Part shown: positions 51,229 to 62,497 of the stretch, one piece after another
How positions within the stretch are numbered: the stretch's first letter is position 1
How the letters are laid out: each line of letters begins with the position of its first letter
Assembly (NCBI RefSeq): GCF_014650455.1
Contig: NZ_BMUZ01000004.1
Location: forward strand, 655,430 to 719,429
Origin: Streptomyces xanthochromogenes
Lineage (GTDB): Bacteria; Actinomycetota; Actinomycetes; Streptomycetales; Streptomycetaceae
Direction: 5' to 3'
DNA: 64,000 nucleotides
Notes under the pieces: generated by a model
The model's input: the letters and a program-made list of their open reading frames with translations, nothing else
Told to the model about the DNA's origin: nothing
Database searches by the model: none
Translations under genes and position numbers: made by a program

Positions 51229-52977
51229 ATGAGACGTCCGAGATCCGTCCGCGCCCTGTTCGCCACGCTCAGTACCGTCGCCGCGTCCGCCGGCCTCGTG
51301 CTCGGGGCCGGGGGTGCCGCGCACGCCGCGACCCCGTTGCCCGCGCATGTCTTCGCGCCGTACTTCGAGGCGTACTCCTCCGACAGTCCCGCCGACCTGG
51401 CGCAGAAGTCGGGAGCCAAGTACCTGACGATGGCGTTCGTGCAGACCGAGGCCAAGGGGTCCTGCACCCCCTACTGGAACGGCTCGACCAGTCAGCCGAT
51501 CTCGTCCTCCGTGTTCGGTGCCGACATCTCCACCATCCGCTCGCGCGGCGGTGACGTCATACCGTCCTTCGGCGGGTACGCGGCCGACAACGGCGGCACC
51601 GAGATCGCCGACAGCTGCACCAACGTGGACTCGATCGCCGCCGCCTACGAGAAGGTCATCACCACCTACGACCTGTCGCGGCTCGACATGGACATCGAGG
51701 ACAACTCGCTGACCAACAAGGCCGGCATCGACCGCCGCAACCAGGCGATCAAGAAGGTGCAGGACTGGGCGGCCGCCAACGGGCGTTCCGTGCAGATCTC
51801 CTACACCCTGCCCACCACCACCGGCGGCCTCGCCGACAGCGGGCTCGCGGTGCTCAACAGCGCGGTCAAGTACGGCGCGAAGGTCGACGTCGTGAACATC
51901 ATGACCTTCGACTACTACGACGGCGCCACGCACAACATGGCGAACGACACCCAGACCGCCGCGACCGGCCTCTACAACCAGCTGGCCTCGCTCTACCCGG
52001 GCAAGTCGTCCACCCAGCTGTGGGGCATGGTCGGCGTGACCGAGATGCCGGGCATCGACGACTACGGCCCGGCCGAGACGTTCACCACGGCGGACGCGAC
52101 CGCCGTCTACAACTGGGCCACCGCCAAGGGCATCAACACCCTCTCCTTCTGGGCCCTCCAGCGTGACAACGGCGGCTGCCCGGGCACCGGCGGCTCCGAC
52201 ACCTGCTCGGGCATCGCGCAGGACCCGTGGTACTTCAGCCACACCTTCGAGCCGTTCACCGGGGGCGGCGGGCCGGTCCAGGACGACTTCTCGGTGGCCG
52301 TCGCGCCCGGCTCGGCCTCCGTGGCACCCGGCGGCTCCACCACCGCCACGGTGAGCACGGCCGTGACCTCCGGCAGCGCCAAGTCCCTGGCGCTGACCGC
52401 CACCGGCGCTCCCGCCGGGGTCACCGCGACGCTCACGCCGAGCTCGGTCACGGCGGGCGCCTCGGCCCAGCTCACCGTCGCGGCATCGGCATCGGCCGCG
52501 CCCGGAACGTACCCGATCACCCTCACCGGCGCGGCGGGCACGCTCACCCACTCGACGACGTTCACGCTCACCGTGTCGGGCCCCGGCGGCAACACCGGGG
52601 CTCTGGTCAACGGCGGTTTCGAGAGCGGCTCGCTCACTCCGTGGACCTGTGACAGCGGCGCCGCCGTGGTGGCGAGCCCGGTGCACGGCGGCTCGCACGC
52701 CGTGAAGACCGCGCCCACCTCCGCGGCCACCGGCGAGTGCGCGCAGACGCTCACCCTGGCCCCCAACACCAAGTACACGCTGAGCGGTTGGGTGCAGGGC
52801 AGCTACGCCTACCTCGGGGTCCGGGGCGGCGCCACCGCCAGCGCCTGGACCAGCTCGACCGGCTGGTCCAAGCTGAGCGTGCCGTTCACGACCGGCGCCT
52901 CGGGCACCGTCACCGTCTACCTGCACGGCTGGTACGGCCAGGGCGCGGTGTACGGCGACGACCTGTCCGTGGCCTAG
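51229..52977 (+). CDS. Secreted modular chitinase (GH18 plus C-terminal binding modules)
   Basis: 582 residues. Signal peptide to about 32 (GAAHA). GH18 barrel about 35-345: VFAPYFEAYS, GGDVIPSFGGYA, catalytic LSRLDMDIED (DxDxE) and INTLSFWALQRDNGGCPG. Then a beta-sandwich module about 350-450 (FSVAVAPGSASVAPGGSTTATVSTAV...) and a C-terminal CBM-type galactose-binding-like domain about 455-582 (GALVNGGFESGSLTPWTC...YTLSGWVQGSYAYLGVRGG). Hydrolyses chitin outside the cell. GGAG seven bases before the ATG. Probably repressed by DasR and induced by chito-oligosaccharides. Confidence 0.93.
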   Translation: MRRPRSVRALFATLSTVAASAGLVLGAGGAAHAATPLPAHVFAPYFEAYSSDSPADLAQKSGAKYLTMAFVQTEAKGSCTPYWNGSTSQPISSSVFGADISTIRSRGGDVIPSFGGYAADNGGTEIADSCTNVDSIAAAYEKVITTYDLSRLDMDIEDNSLTNKAGIDRRNQAIKKVQDWAAANGRSVQISYTLPTTTGGLADSGLAVLNSAVKYGAKVDVVNIMTFDYYDGATHNMANDTQTAATGLYNQLASLYPGKSSTQLWGMVGVTEMPGIDDYGPAETFTTADATAVYNWATAKGINTLSFWALQRDNGGCPGTGGSDTCSGIAQDPWYFSHTFEPFTGGGGPVQDDFSVAVAPGSASVAPGGSTTATVSTAVTSGSAKSLALTATGAPAGVTATLTPSSVTAGASAQLTVAASASAAPGTYPITLTGAAGTLTHSTTFTLTVSGPGGNTGALVNGGFESGSLTPWTCDSGAAVVASPVHGGSHAVKTAPTSAATGECAQTLTLAPNTKYTLSGWVQGSYAYLGVRGGATASAWTSSTGWSKLSVPFTTGASGTVTVYLHGWYGQGAVYGDDLSVA

Positions 52978-53008
52978 TCGACTCGGCTCTCGGACGGGCC
53001 GGTTGAGA

Positions 53009-53056
53009 ACACGGGCGCGCCCCCGGAGTACCCCCGGGGGCGCGCCCCACCCGTGT
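53009..53056. terminator. Strong bidirectional terminator between chitinase and sdhB
   Basis: GGCGCGCCCCCGG (53014-53026) and CCGGGGGCGCGCC (53034-53046), extended by ACACGGG / CCCGTGT. It reaches the sdhB stop. Confidence 0.85.
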
Positions 53057-53807
53057 CAGCGGCCCACTTTGCGCGCCTTCCGCGTCGCCCGCAGCCACTC
53101 CTTGTTCATGGCCGCGATCGACGGCAGCGGGATGCCCTTGGGGCACGCCGTGGCGCACTCCCCCGTCAGAGTGCAGCCGCCGAAGCCCTCGTCGTCCATC
53201 TGCCCGACCATGTCCAGGACCCGGGTCTCACGCTCGGGGGCGCCCTGGGGCAGCACGTTCAGATGGTTGACCTTGGCCGAGGTGAACAGCATCGCCGAGC
53301 CGTTGGGGCAGGCCGCCACGCAGGCGCCGCAGCCGATGCACTCGGCGTGCTCGAAGGCGAAGTCGGCGTCGGGCTTGGGCACGGGGGTGGCGTGCGCCTC
53401 GGGTGCGGCACCGGTCGGGACACTGATGTAGCCGCCGGCCTGGATGATCCGGTCGAAGGCCGAGCGGTCCACCACCAGGTCTTTGACCACCGGGAACGCC
53501 GACGCACGCCAGGGCTCGACGTCGATGGTGTCGCCGTCACGGAACGACCGCATGTGGAGCTGGCAGGTCGTGGTGGGCTCGGGGCCGTGGGCGTCGCCGT
53601 TGATGACGAGCGAGCAGGCCCCGCAGATCCCCTCGCGGCAGTCGTGGTCGAAGGCGACCGGCTCCTCGCCCCTGAGGATGAGCTCCTCGTTGAGCGTGTC
53701 GAGCATTTCGAGGAACGACATGTCGGCCGAGATGTCGTCGACGTCGTAAAGGGCCATGGCGCCGGGCGAGTTGGCGTCCTTCTGACGCCAGACGCGCAGG
53801 GTGAGCT

Positions 53808-53811
<4 letters not shown>
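53056..53811 (-). CDS. sdhB: Succinate dehydrogenase/fumarate reductase iron-sulfur subunit
   Basis: 251 residues. [2Fe-2S] ligands [26 protein letters not shown] (about 58-83), [4Fe-4S] ligands [12 protein letters not shown] and [3Fe-4S] ligands [16 protein letters not shown] are complete. It carries electrons from SdhA to the membrane subunit. The ATG overlaps the sdhA stop by 4 bp. Confidence 0.96.
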
Positions 53812-55757
<1,946 letters not shown>

Positions 55758-55758
55758 G

Positions 55759-56475
55759 TCAGCTCACCACTCCGGTCATGACGGCGACGGGTACGGAGAC
55801 GAATCCGGCGAAGAGCAGCACCGCGAGGACGACCGCGAGGGTCTTCAGGACCCGGTCGCGGGTGGCGCTGCCGGCGCCGAGGGTCTGGGCCGCGCTCCAG
55901 AATCCGTGCTGGACGTGCAGGGCGAGCGCGGCCATCGCCACGATGTAGATCGTGTTCCCGTACCACGTGGAGAAGGTGTCCACGACGTTCTGGTAGGGGT
56001 GGCCGGGCCGGAAGCCGGAGTGCACGGTGCCGGTCGTCAGGTCCAGGATGTGCCAGACGATGAACAGGGCGAGGATGATGCCGCCCCAGCGCATGGTGCG
56101 GGTCGCGTAACTGGCCCGGGCCCGCTTGTGGACGTATCCCCGGGGCCGCGCCCTGATGTCCCGGCGGCTCAGTTGGTACGCGGCGACGGCGTGGCCCACG
56201 ACGGCGGCCACGAGCACCACGCGGATGAGCCACAGCGCCCACTCGTAGTGCAGGAAGGGCTCTCCGATGGTGCGCAGCCAGTGCGCGTACGAGTCGAACT
56301 GGCCGGCCCCGAAGAAGATCTTCAGGTTGCCCATCATGTGCACGACCAGGTAGGACAGCATGATCAGACCGCTCACGGCCATGACCGTCTTCTTGCCGAC
56401 GGTCGAGTCCCAGAGTGTGCGCGGCAGGGACGGGCGTTTGTCCGTCCGTTTGTCGGTGCGCGTTGCCAGAGCCAT
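55759..56475 (-). CDS. sdhC: Succinate dehydrogenase cytochrome b subunit (B-type, dihaem)
   Basis: 238 residues, five transmembrane segments with haem-ligand histidines ([42 protein letters not shown]). A single large membrane subunit replaces SdhC/SdhD. ATG lies 7 nt after TAGCGT (56483-56488), so the operon is probably read leaderless. Divergent from a LysR gene. Confidence 0.94.
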   Translation of the reverse strand: MALATRTDKRTDKRPSLPRTLWDSTVGKKTVMAVSGLIMLSYLVVHMMGNLKIFFGAGQFDSYAHWLRTIGEPFLHYEWALWLIRVVLVAAVVGHAVAAYQLSRRDIRARPRGYVHKRARASYATRTMRWGGIILALFIVWHILDLTTGTVHSGFRPGHPYQNVVDTFSTWYGNTIYIVAMAALALHVQHGFWSAAQTLGAGSATRDRVLKTLAVVLAVLLFAGFVSVPVAVMTGVVS

Positions 56476-56482
56476 GCCAACG

Positions 56483-56552
56483 ACGCTAGAGGCGAACGAC
56501 CCAAGAGGTCCAAGACATGGTTCGGCTCATCTCCATAGGGATGGCCTATCGT
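56483..56552. promoter_or_regulatory. sdhCAB/LysR divergent promoter with a LysR box
   Basis: Minus -10 TAGCGT (56483-56488) for sdhC; plus -10 TATCGT (56547-56552) for LysR. ATAGG-GATGG-CCTAT (56535-56549) is a 15-bp palindrome of T-N11-A form overlapping the LysR -10, fitting autoregulation. Confidence 0.65.
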
Positions 56553-56558
56553 AGGAGT

Positions 56559-57461
56559 ATGCAGTTCCAGCAGCTCCTCTACTTCGTGGCGGTCGCCGAG
56601 ACCCGGCACTTCACCCGGGCCGCCGAGCGCGTGCACGTCTCGCAGCCCTCGCTCTCCCAGCAGATCAAGGCGCTGGAGAACGAGCTGGGCGCCGAGCTGT
56701 TCAGCCGCGCCCGGGGCAACATCGCACTCACCGACGCGGGCGAGGCGCTGCTGCCGCTGGCCCGGCGCATCCTGGCGGACGCCGACACCGCCCGCATCGA
56801 GGTGCAGGAGCTGGCCCAGCTCCGGCGGGGCCGGGTGCGGCTCGGCGCGACGCCGAGTCTCTGCACGGGCCTGCTGCCGGACGTGCTGCGCGCCTTCCAC
56901 GACCGCCACCCCGGCATCCAGCTCCTCATCGAGGAGGGCGGCTCGCACGATCTGGTTCGCGAACTGGCGCGCGGGGCACTGGACTTGGCGCTCATCGTGC
57001 TGCCACTGCCGGCCGCGTCCCCCGCGCTCACCACGATCGAGCTGCTCCAGGAGGACCTGGTGGTGGTCTCCTCGGCCGCCGAGCCGCCGCCCGGCACGGA
57101 CGCGTCGGTGCGCATCGCCGACCTGCGCGAGGCGCCCCTGGTGATGTTCCGGCACGGCTACGACCTGCGGGAGCTCACGGTGGCCGCCTGCCGCGCCGAG
57201 GGCTTCGAGCCCGCCTTCACGGTGGAGGGCGGCGAGATGGACGCGGTGCTCGGCTTCGTGCGGGCAGGGCTCGGGGTGGCGGTGGTGCCGAGCATGGTGG
57301 CGGCACGGACCGGGGACCTGCGGGTGACCCCGCTGGCCCGCCCCGGCCTGCGCCGCACCATCGCCCTGGCCCACCGCAGCGACGTGGACCCGCCGCGCGC
57401 CGCGCGGGAGTTGCAGCGGGTCCTGCTGAGCATCGGGACCGGCCTGCGCTCGGGCGGCTGA
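56559..57461 (+). CDS. LysR-family transcriptional regulator
   Basis: 300 residues. N-terminal HTH MQFQQLLYFVAVAETRHFTRAAERVHVSQPSLSQQIKALENELGAELFSR, then the periplasmic-binding-like effector domain (VRLGATPSLCTGLLPDVLRAFHDRHPGIQLLIEEG). Start at ATG 56559: TATCGT lies 6 nt upstream, while GGAG is only one base away. Divergent from sdhCAB, the likely target. Confidence 0.92.
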   Translation: MQFQQLLYFVAVAETRHFTRAAERVHVSQPSLSQQIKALENELGAELFSRARGNIALTDAGEALLPLARRILADADTARIEVQELAQLRRGRVRLGATPSLCTGLLPDVLRAFHDRHPGIQLLIEEGGSHDLVRELARGALDLALIVLPLPAASPALTTIELLQEDLVVVSSAAEPPPGTDASVRIADLREAPLVMFRHGYDLRELTVAACRAEGFEPAFTVEGGEMDAVLGFVRAGLGVAVVPSMVAARTGDLRVTPLARPGLRRTIALAHRSDVDPPRAARELQRVLLSIGTGLRSGG

Positions 57462-57478
57462 CCGGTCCCGGGCCGGGA

Positions 57479-59008
57479 TCAGCCGACCGGCGGACCCGAT
57501 GTGGTGTTGAGCCAGGCCCACTCCGACCAGGACGAGAAGCCCGTCTGCCAGCGGTGGTGGACGCCGTCCCGACTCGTGCCGAAGACCTCGATGCGGCCGT
57601 CGGCGTTGGTCGCGGCGACGACTTCGGACCCGCCGCCGCCGAAGGTCTCCCACTGGCCGTACGGGGCGTTCACCCCGGTCTGCCACAGGTGCTGGGCCAC
57701 GCTGCCGTTGATCGCGAACACCTCCACCCGGCCGTCCGGCGAGCGTTCGCTGGTGAGCTGGGCGCCGGCGGGACCGCCGGTCGCCTCCCACCCGGACCAA
57801 CTCGTCTGATTCGTCTGGTACTTGTGGAAGACGCCCTTGGGCCCCGAGGCGAAGACCTCAAGCCGGCCGTCCTGATTGTGATCCACCGTCAGATCGGCTC
57901 CGCCGCCGCCGAATTCTTCCCATGCGGACCAGCCCCCGTTGACCGCGGTCTGGAACTGGTGCTGGAACACGTCCCCGTTGATGGCGAAGACCTCAAGCCG
58001 GCCGTCGGACGACTTCTCCATCTCGATCCGGCTGTCGGCGGGGCCGCCGCCCGCCGACTCCCACGGCGACCAGCCGCTGTTCGCCGCGGTCTGGTACCGG
58101 TGGAAGAGCCCCTTCGGGCCGGAGGCGAAGACCTCCATGCGCCCGTCGCCGTTCGCACCGACCGCTATGTCCTTGCCGCCCCCGCCGAAGTCCTCCCAGC
58201 CGGACCAGCCGGCCGAGGGCGCCGTCTGGTACCGGTGCTGGAACACACTGCCGTTGATCGCGAAGAGTTCGAGCCGGCCGTCCGCGTTCGCACCGATCGC
58301 CAGCTCTGCGCCCGCCGGGCCGCCCAGGGACTCCCACTCGGACCAGGTCCCGTTCACCCCGACCTGCCAGGCGTGATGAATGCCGTCGGCCCCGGCCGCG
58401 AAGATCTCGAGCCGGCCGTCCGCCGAACGGGCCGACACCACCCGCCCGGACTCCGAGGGGAACACCAGCGGGGCCGGGCCCGGCTCGTGGTGGCCGAGAC
58501 GGTCCACCGCGTCCCGCGCCTCGCCCAGGTGGCGCAGGTGCGCGCCCTGGTTGTAGGTGGACCAGGCCCCCCAGTCGGTGCCGCCGGAGGAGATGGCGTA
58601 GGCGGCGTTCGCGTTGCACTGGGGGTCGAAGGCGCAGTTGTCGTCGACCTCGCGGTGCCAGTAGCTGTTGATCTGCCACAGGCCCCGGTCCGTGGAGGGC
58701 GGGGTGTTGTTCTGGACGTTGGTGGCCGTCGGGTTGCAGCTGGACTCGGCCAGGGCCACGGCGACGGCGGTCACCAGGGCGTCGCCGCGGAAGCCGGCCG
58801 TGTAGCCGACCTGGGCGCACAGATCGCTGGGGGCGGCCGACGCCGGCGAGGCCCCGGCCAGGATGCCCGCCGCGAGCAGCACGGAGGCGAACATCGCCAC
58901 GACGGCCCGGTGGGGCGCTCTGCGAGCGCGGCGCGCGGCGAACGGCCTGTGCGGTGACCCGGCGCGGCCGAGCGGTCCGCGGACGCGGGTGGGGTGGCGC
59001 GCGGTCAA
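57479..59008 (-). CDS. Secreted lysozyme-like domain fused to seven-bladed PLL/tectonin-type propeller
   Basis: 509 residues. TTG start supported by AGGAGGTCAC. Signal peptide to about residue 59 (ASPASA). Residues 60-165 look like a small transglycosylase/lysozyme module: CAQVGYTAGFRGDALVTAVAVALAESSCNPTATN...DRGLWQINSYWH, with a Glu in ALAESSC as likely catalytic acid. Residues about 190-505 hold seven repeats of about 44 residues, 'DGRLEVFAxxxxxxxHxxQTxxxxxWSxWExxGG', giving a seven-bladed beta-propeller like Photorhabdus lectin PLL, which binds fucose-type sugars. Probably a wall- or glycan-targeted hydrolase. Confidence 0.88.
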   Translation of the reverse strand: MTARHPTRVRGPLGRAGSPHRPFAARRARRAPHRAVVAMFASVLLAAGILAGASPASAAPSDLCAQVGYTAGFRGDALVTAVAVALAESSCNPTATNVQNNTPPSTDRGLWQINSYWHREVDDNCAFDPQCNANAAYAISSGGTDWGAWSTYNQGAHLRHLGEARDAVDRLGHHEPGPAPLVFPSESGRVVSARSADGRLEIFAAGADGIHHAWQVGVNGTWSEWESLGGPAGAELAIGANADGRLELFAINGSVFQHRYQTAPSAGWSGWEDFGGGGKDIAVGANGDGRMEVFASGPKGLFHRYQTAANSGWSPWESAGGGPADSRIEMEKSSDGRLEVFAINGDVFQHQFQTAVNGGWSAWEEFGGGGADLTVDHNQDGRLEVFASGPKGVFHKYQTNQTSWSGWEATGGPAGAQLTSERSPDGRVEVFAINGSVAQHLWQTGVNAPYGQWETFGGGGSEVVAATNADGRIEVFGTSRDGVHHRWQTGFSSWSEWAWLNTTSGPPVG

Positions 59009-59256
59009 CGTGACCTCCTGGGAAGCTCGGTGACGGTCCGTCCAACCGTCGGGTGCCGAGCGCTTCGGAAGGTAGCGACGCGCTTCTCGGGCGGTGAATC
59101 CGGAACCTTACGGGCTGACAGGGCGGGGCCGCGTGGGCTACGGCGGCGTCATCGGCCCCGTCGGCGGTCGGGCCGCGCCGCGCCCGATCCCACCCGGGCG
59201 CCGTGGGGACGGCGGCCCGGGCGGGGTCAGGGCGCAGCGAGGTGCGGCGGCTCCGC

Positions 59257-61431
59257 CTAGACCGCGTCCACGAGGGCCAGCGAGTGGATCCGGTCCGGGG
59301 CGCCGGGCCTCGCGTAGTACCAGCCCTGGGCCGTGTCGCAGCCCAGTTCCTTCAGCTGCTCGGCCTGGGCGCCCGTCTCGACGCCCTCCACGGTGACCGC
59401 GAGCGACAGGCTGTGCGCGAGCGACACGATCCCCTCGACGATCTTGATGTCCACCGGGTCCGCGGGCAGTTGCTGCATGGACTGGGTGAAGGAGCGGTCC
59501 AGCTTGAGCACGCTCACCGGGAGCCGGCGCAGGTTGGCGAGGTTGGAGTACCCCGTGCCGAAGTCGTCCAGGGCTATGTCGACGCCCATCTCGGCGAGCT
59601 GGCGCAGCGGCTTGAGGAGGTCGTCGTCGGCGCCGATGAGCGCGGACTCGGTGACCTCCAGGCAGAGCGCGCCGGGGGTCAGCCCGGTGCGCTCCAGCAT
59701 CTCGACGGTGTCGGCGACCAGTCCCGGATGGTAGAGCTGGGTCGGCGACAGGTTCACGTTGATGCGCAGCGGGCCGCCGTCGGTGGCGCCGGGGTGGGCG
59801 AGCTGCCATGCGCGGGCCTGGCGCACGGACTCCTGCATCACCCAGCGGCCCAGCGGCACGATCAGCCCGGTGTGCTCGGCGAGCGGGATGAACCGGTCGG
59901 GCCCGAGCACCCCGTGCTGCGGGTGCGACCAGCGGACCAGGGCCTCCGCACCGTGCACGCTCCCGTCGCCGAGGTGCACGAGCGGCTGGTACTCGATGAA
60001 GAACTCGCCCCGCTCCAGGGCCGCCGGCAGCGCGTTGGTGAGCCCGTGCCGGGTGATCGCGCGGGCGTCGGCCTCGGCGTCCGCGAACTCGAAGCGATTG
60101 CCGCCGGCCGACTTGGCCCGGTACATCGTGATGTCGGCGCTGCGCAGCACCTCGGCCGCGCTGCGCTCGCCCGCCGGGCCCTCGACGACGCCGATCGAGC
60201 CGCGCACGGTCAGCTCGCGGCCCTCGATACGGATCGGGGTGGCGAGGGTGTTCAGGATGCGCGCGGCCAGCTCGTCGGCCTCGAACGCGGTGTCCGGGCC
60301 CGTGGTGAGCGCCACGAACTCGTCGCCGCCGAGGCGGGCCACCATCTCGCCCGGCCCGGTGGCACAGCTCTGCAGCCGGTCGGCGACCTCGACCAGGAGC
60401 CGGTCCCCGGCCGAGTGGCCGAGGCTGTCGTTGACCGCCTTGAAGCCGTCGAGGTCCAGGTAGCAGAGCCCGAACCGTTTGCCGTCGCCCGGCGCCAGGG
60501 CCTTCTCCAGGCGCTCGAAGAACAGGGTGCGGTTGGGGAGTCCGGTGAGCGCGTCGTGCGTGGCCTCGTAGCGCAGCCGGAGATTGAGCAGCCGACGCTC
60601 GGTGGTGTCCTCCATCAGCGCCAGCTGGTACTGCGGGCGTCCCTCCGCGTCACGGAGGAGCGAGACGGTGAGATTGGTCCACAGGACGGTGCCGTCGCCG
60701 CGGTAGTAGGGCTTCTCGACCCGGTAGTGGTCGCGTTCGCCCCGGACGAGTTCGTCGTAGAGCCGCCAGACCTGCGGGGCGTCCTCGGGGTGCACCCACT
60801 CGCTGACGTTGCGGCTGCGCAGCTGGCCCTCGATGCCGCCGAACATGCGGGTGAGGGTCTCGTTCACCTCCAGGACCCGGCCTTCGAGGTCGGCGATGCC
60901 GATGCCGATCGCGGCGCCCTCGAAGACGGCCCGGAACCGGGCCTCGGTGGCGTGCAGGGCGTCCAGGGCCGCGCTGCGCGCCGACATGGCGGAGCGGGCG
61001 ATGGCCTCCTGCTCGGAGCGGGTGCGTTCGCGCAGCGCCACGGCGAAGCCGGCGGCGAGCGCGTGCTGGAGCCGGGCACAGCGGGCCCGTGCCTCTTCGG
61101 CGGACAGCTCGTCGCCCGTGCCGCAGTACAGGACGAGATAGGACTCGACCACGCCGAGGGTGCGGCTCAGCGCATCCGGGTCGGTGCAGTGCACCGCGAC
61201 CAGGGCGGCGCCGATCTCCTGGGCGGGCGAGGGGTCGAAGTGCCGCCCGTGCAGGGCGTCGATGAGCCGGCGGGCGAGGGGGACGAGGTGCTGCTCGAAC
61301 TCGGGGCGGGTCAGCGAGGTCGCGGTGACCGGGAAGATCGCCCGGCTCCATATCGTCGCGAACCGTCTGAGCCGGTCCTCGGGGCTGTCCGGCGCGAGGA
61401 CCGGGGCCTGCGGTTTGGGCGACTTGCTCAC
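59257..61431 (-). CDS. rmdA: PAS-GGDEF-EAL c-di-GMP enzyme, RmdA-like
   Basis: 724 residues, cytosolic. N-terminal helical region (1-140), PAS/PAC about 150-275 (ARFRAVFEGAAIGIGIADLEGRVLEVNE ... EDTTERRLL), GGDEF about 285-445 with an intact LGGDEF and EAL about 460-715 with intact GAEALVRW, NLSPTQL, LALDDFGTG-type (IALDDFGTGYSN) and VEGVET motifs. In S. coelicolor RmdA is a phosphodiesterase needed for aerial hyphae. GTG start overlaps the methyltransferase stop by 4 bp. Symbol assigned by domain order and neighbourhood. Confidence 0.87.
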   Translation of the reverse strand: MSKSPKPQAPVLAPDSPEDRLRRFATIWSRAIFPVTATSLTRPEFEQHLVPLARRLIDALHGRHFDPSPAQEIGAALVAVHCTDPDALSRTLGVVESYLVLYCGTGDELSAEEARARCARLQHALAAGFAVALRERTRSEQEAIARSAMSARSAALDALHATEARFRAVFEGAAIGIGIADLEGRVLEVNETLTRMFGGIEGQLRSRNVSEWVHPEDAPQVWRLYDELVRGERDHYRVEKPYYRGDGTVLWTNLTVSLLRDAEGRPQYQLALMEDTTERRLLNLRLRYEATHDALTGLPNRTLFFERLEKALAPGDGKRFGLCYLDLDGFKAVNDSLGHSAGDRLLVEVADRLQSCATGPGEMVARLGGDEFVALTTGPDTAFEADELAARILNTLATPIRIEGRELTVRGSIGVVEGPAGERSAAEVLRSADITMYRAKSAGGNRFEFADAEADARAITRHGLTNALPAALERGEFFIEYQPLVHLGDGSVHGAEALVRWSHPQHGVLGPDRFIPLAEHTGLIVPLGRWVMQESVRQARAWQLAHPGATDGGPLRINVNLSPTQLYHPGLVADTVEMLERTGLTPGALCLEVTESALIGADDDLLKPLRQLAEMGVDIALDDFGTGYSNLANLRRLPVSVLKLDRSFTQSMQQLPADPVDIKIVEGIVSLAHSLSLAVTVEGVETGAQAEQLKELGCDTAQGWYYARPGAPDRIHSLALVDAV

Positions 61432-62240
61432 GCCTTGCGCCCCACACCGGCGAAGCCCGAGAAGGCGTAGGGATCCTCCTGGTCGGCCTCGCCCTCCGGC
61501 CGCCACAGCGGCATCGAGACCACGCCGGGCTCCAGCACCTCGAACCCGTCGAAGAACCCGGTGACCTCCTCGCGCGAGCGCATCACGAGCGGGTTCTTGA
61601 TGTTGCGGTAGACCCCCACCGTGCCGCCGGCCTCCTCTTCGCTGAGCGGGATGCCCTCGTAGGCGGCGTGCGTGAGGACCAGGAGGCTGCCGGGGGCGAG
61701 CGCGTCGCGCAGGGTGGCGACGGCCGTGTACGGGTCGTCCTGGTCCTCGACGAAGTGCAGCACGGCGACCAGGAGGAGCGCGACCGGCCGGGACGGGTCG
61801 AGGAGTTGGGAGTCCTCGGCGGCGCTCAGGATGTCCTGCGGCTTGCGCAGGTCGGCCGCGGCGATCCCGGCGCGGCCGTTGCCCTCCAGGACGGCGTGGC
61901 TGTGGGCGACGGCCACCGGGTCGTGGTCGACGTACAGGACGCGGGCCTCGGGGTTCGCCGACTGGGCGACCTCGTGGACATTTCCGAAAGTCGGGATTCC
62001 GGATCCGATGTCCAGGAACTGGGTGATTCCCTCGTCCACCGCGAATCGCACCGCGCGGCGCATGAAGGCCCGGTTCGCCTGCATGACCTTGGGAAGGCCC
62101 GGCATGAAGCGCATGGCCTCGCGGGCCGCTTCCCGGTCGACCTCGAAATTGTGCGAACCGCCCAGGTAGTAGTCGTATATGCGGGACACGCTCGGCACCG
62201 AGATGTCGATGCCCTGAGGGGCCCAGGCGGGACGCTCCAT
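61428..62240 (-). CDS. SAM-dependent methyltransferase, Methyltransf_19/DUF574 family
   Basis: 270 residues. DISVPSVSRIYDYYLGGSHNFEVDREAA is the DUF574 signature, followed by FLDIGSGIPTFGNVHEVAQ, VLYVDHDPVAVAHSHAVL and SLLVLTHAAYEG. This family is greatly expanded in Streptomyces and its substrates are unknown. ATG at 62240 with GGAGA five to seven bases upstream; a TTG at 62255 is also in frame. Coupled (GTGA overlap) to the RmdA-like gene. Confidence 0.9.
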   Translation of the reverse strand: MERPAWAPQGIDISVPSVSRIYDYYLGGSHNFEVDREAAREAMRFMPGLPKVMQANRAFMRRAVRFAVDEGITQFLDIGSGIPTFGNVHEVAQSANPEARVLYVDHDPVAVAHSHAVLEGNGRAGIAAADLRKPQDILSAAEDSQLLDPSRPVALLLVAVLHFVEDQDDPYTAVATLRDALAPGSLLVLTHAAYEGIPLSEEEAGGTVGVYRNIKNPLVMRSREEVTGFFDGFEVLEPGVVSMPLWRPEGEADQEDPYAFSGFAGVGRKA

Positions 62241-62439
62241 CAATGTCTCCAACAAGTCGCCGCAGGACGGCCATGACCATGACCATTGTTTGCGCCTGAG
62301 GCTACTGATCGTCCGCCAAGAGAGCGAGTAAAAACGGAAAATGCTCGTCCGTTATTAGTCACACGCCCACGGCATGTGCGCCGTATCGTACGGGTCTGCA
62401 CAAGAGCGCGCGCCATCGTATCGCCGGCTGGACACGTGC

Positions 62440-62481
62440 GTCGGCCCGCCGCCGCGTGGGGGGTCGCGGTGACGGGCCGAC
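62440..62481 (-). terminator. Terminator after the SCO0930-type lipoprotein gene
   Basis: GTCGGCCCG (62440-62448) and CGGGCCGAC (62473-62481) with inner CCGCG / CGCGG pairing. Confidence 0.6.
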
Positions 62482-62497
62482 GGCGTTGGGCCCCGGG

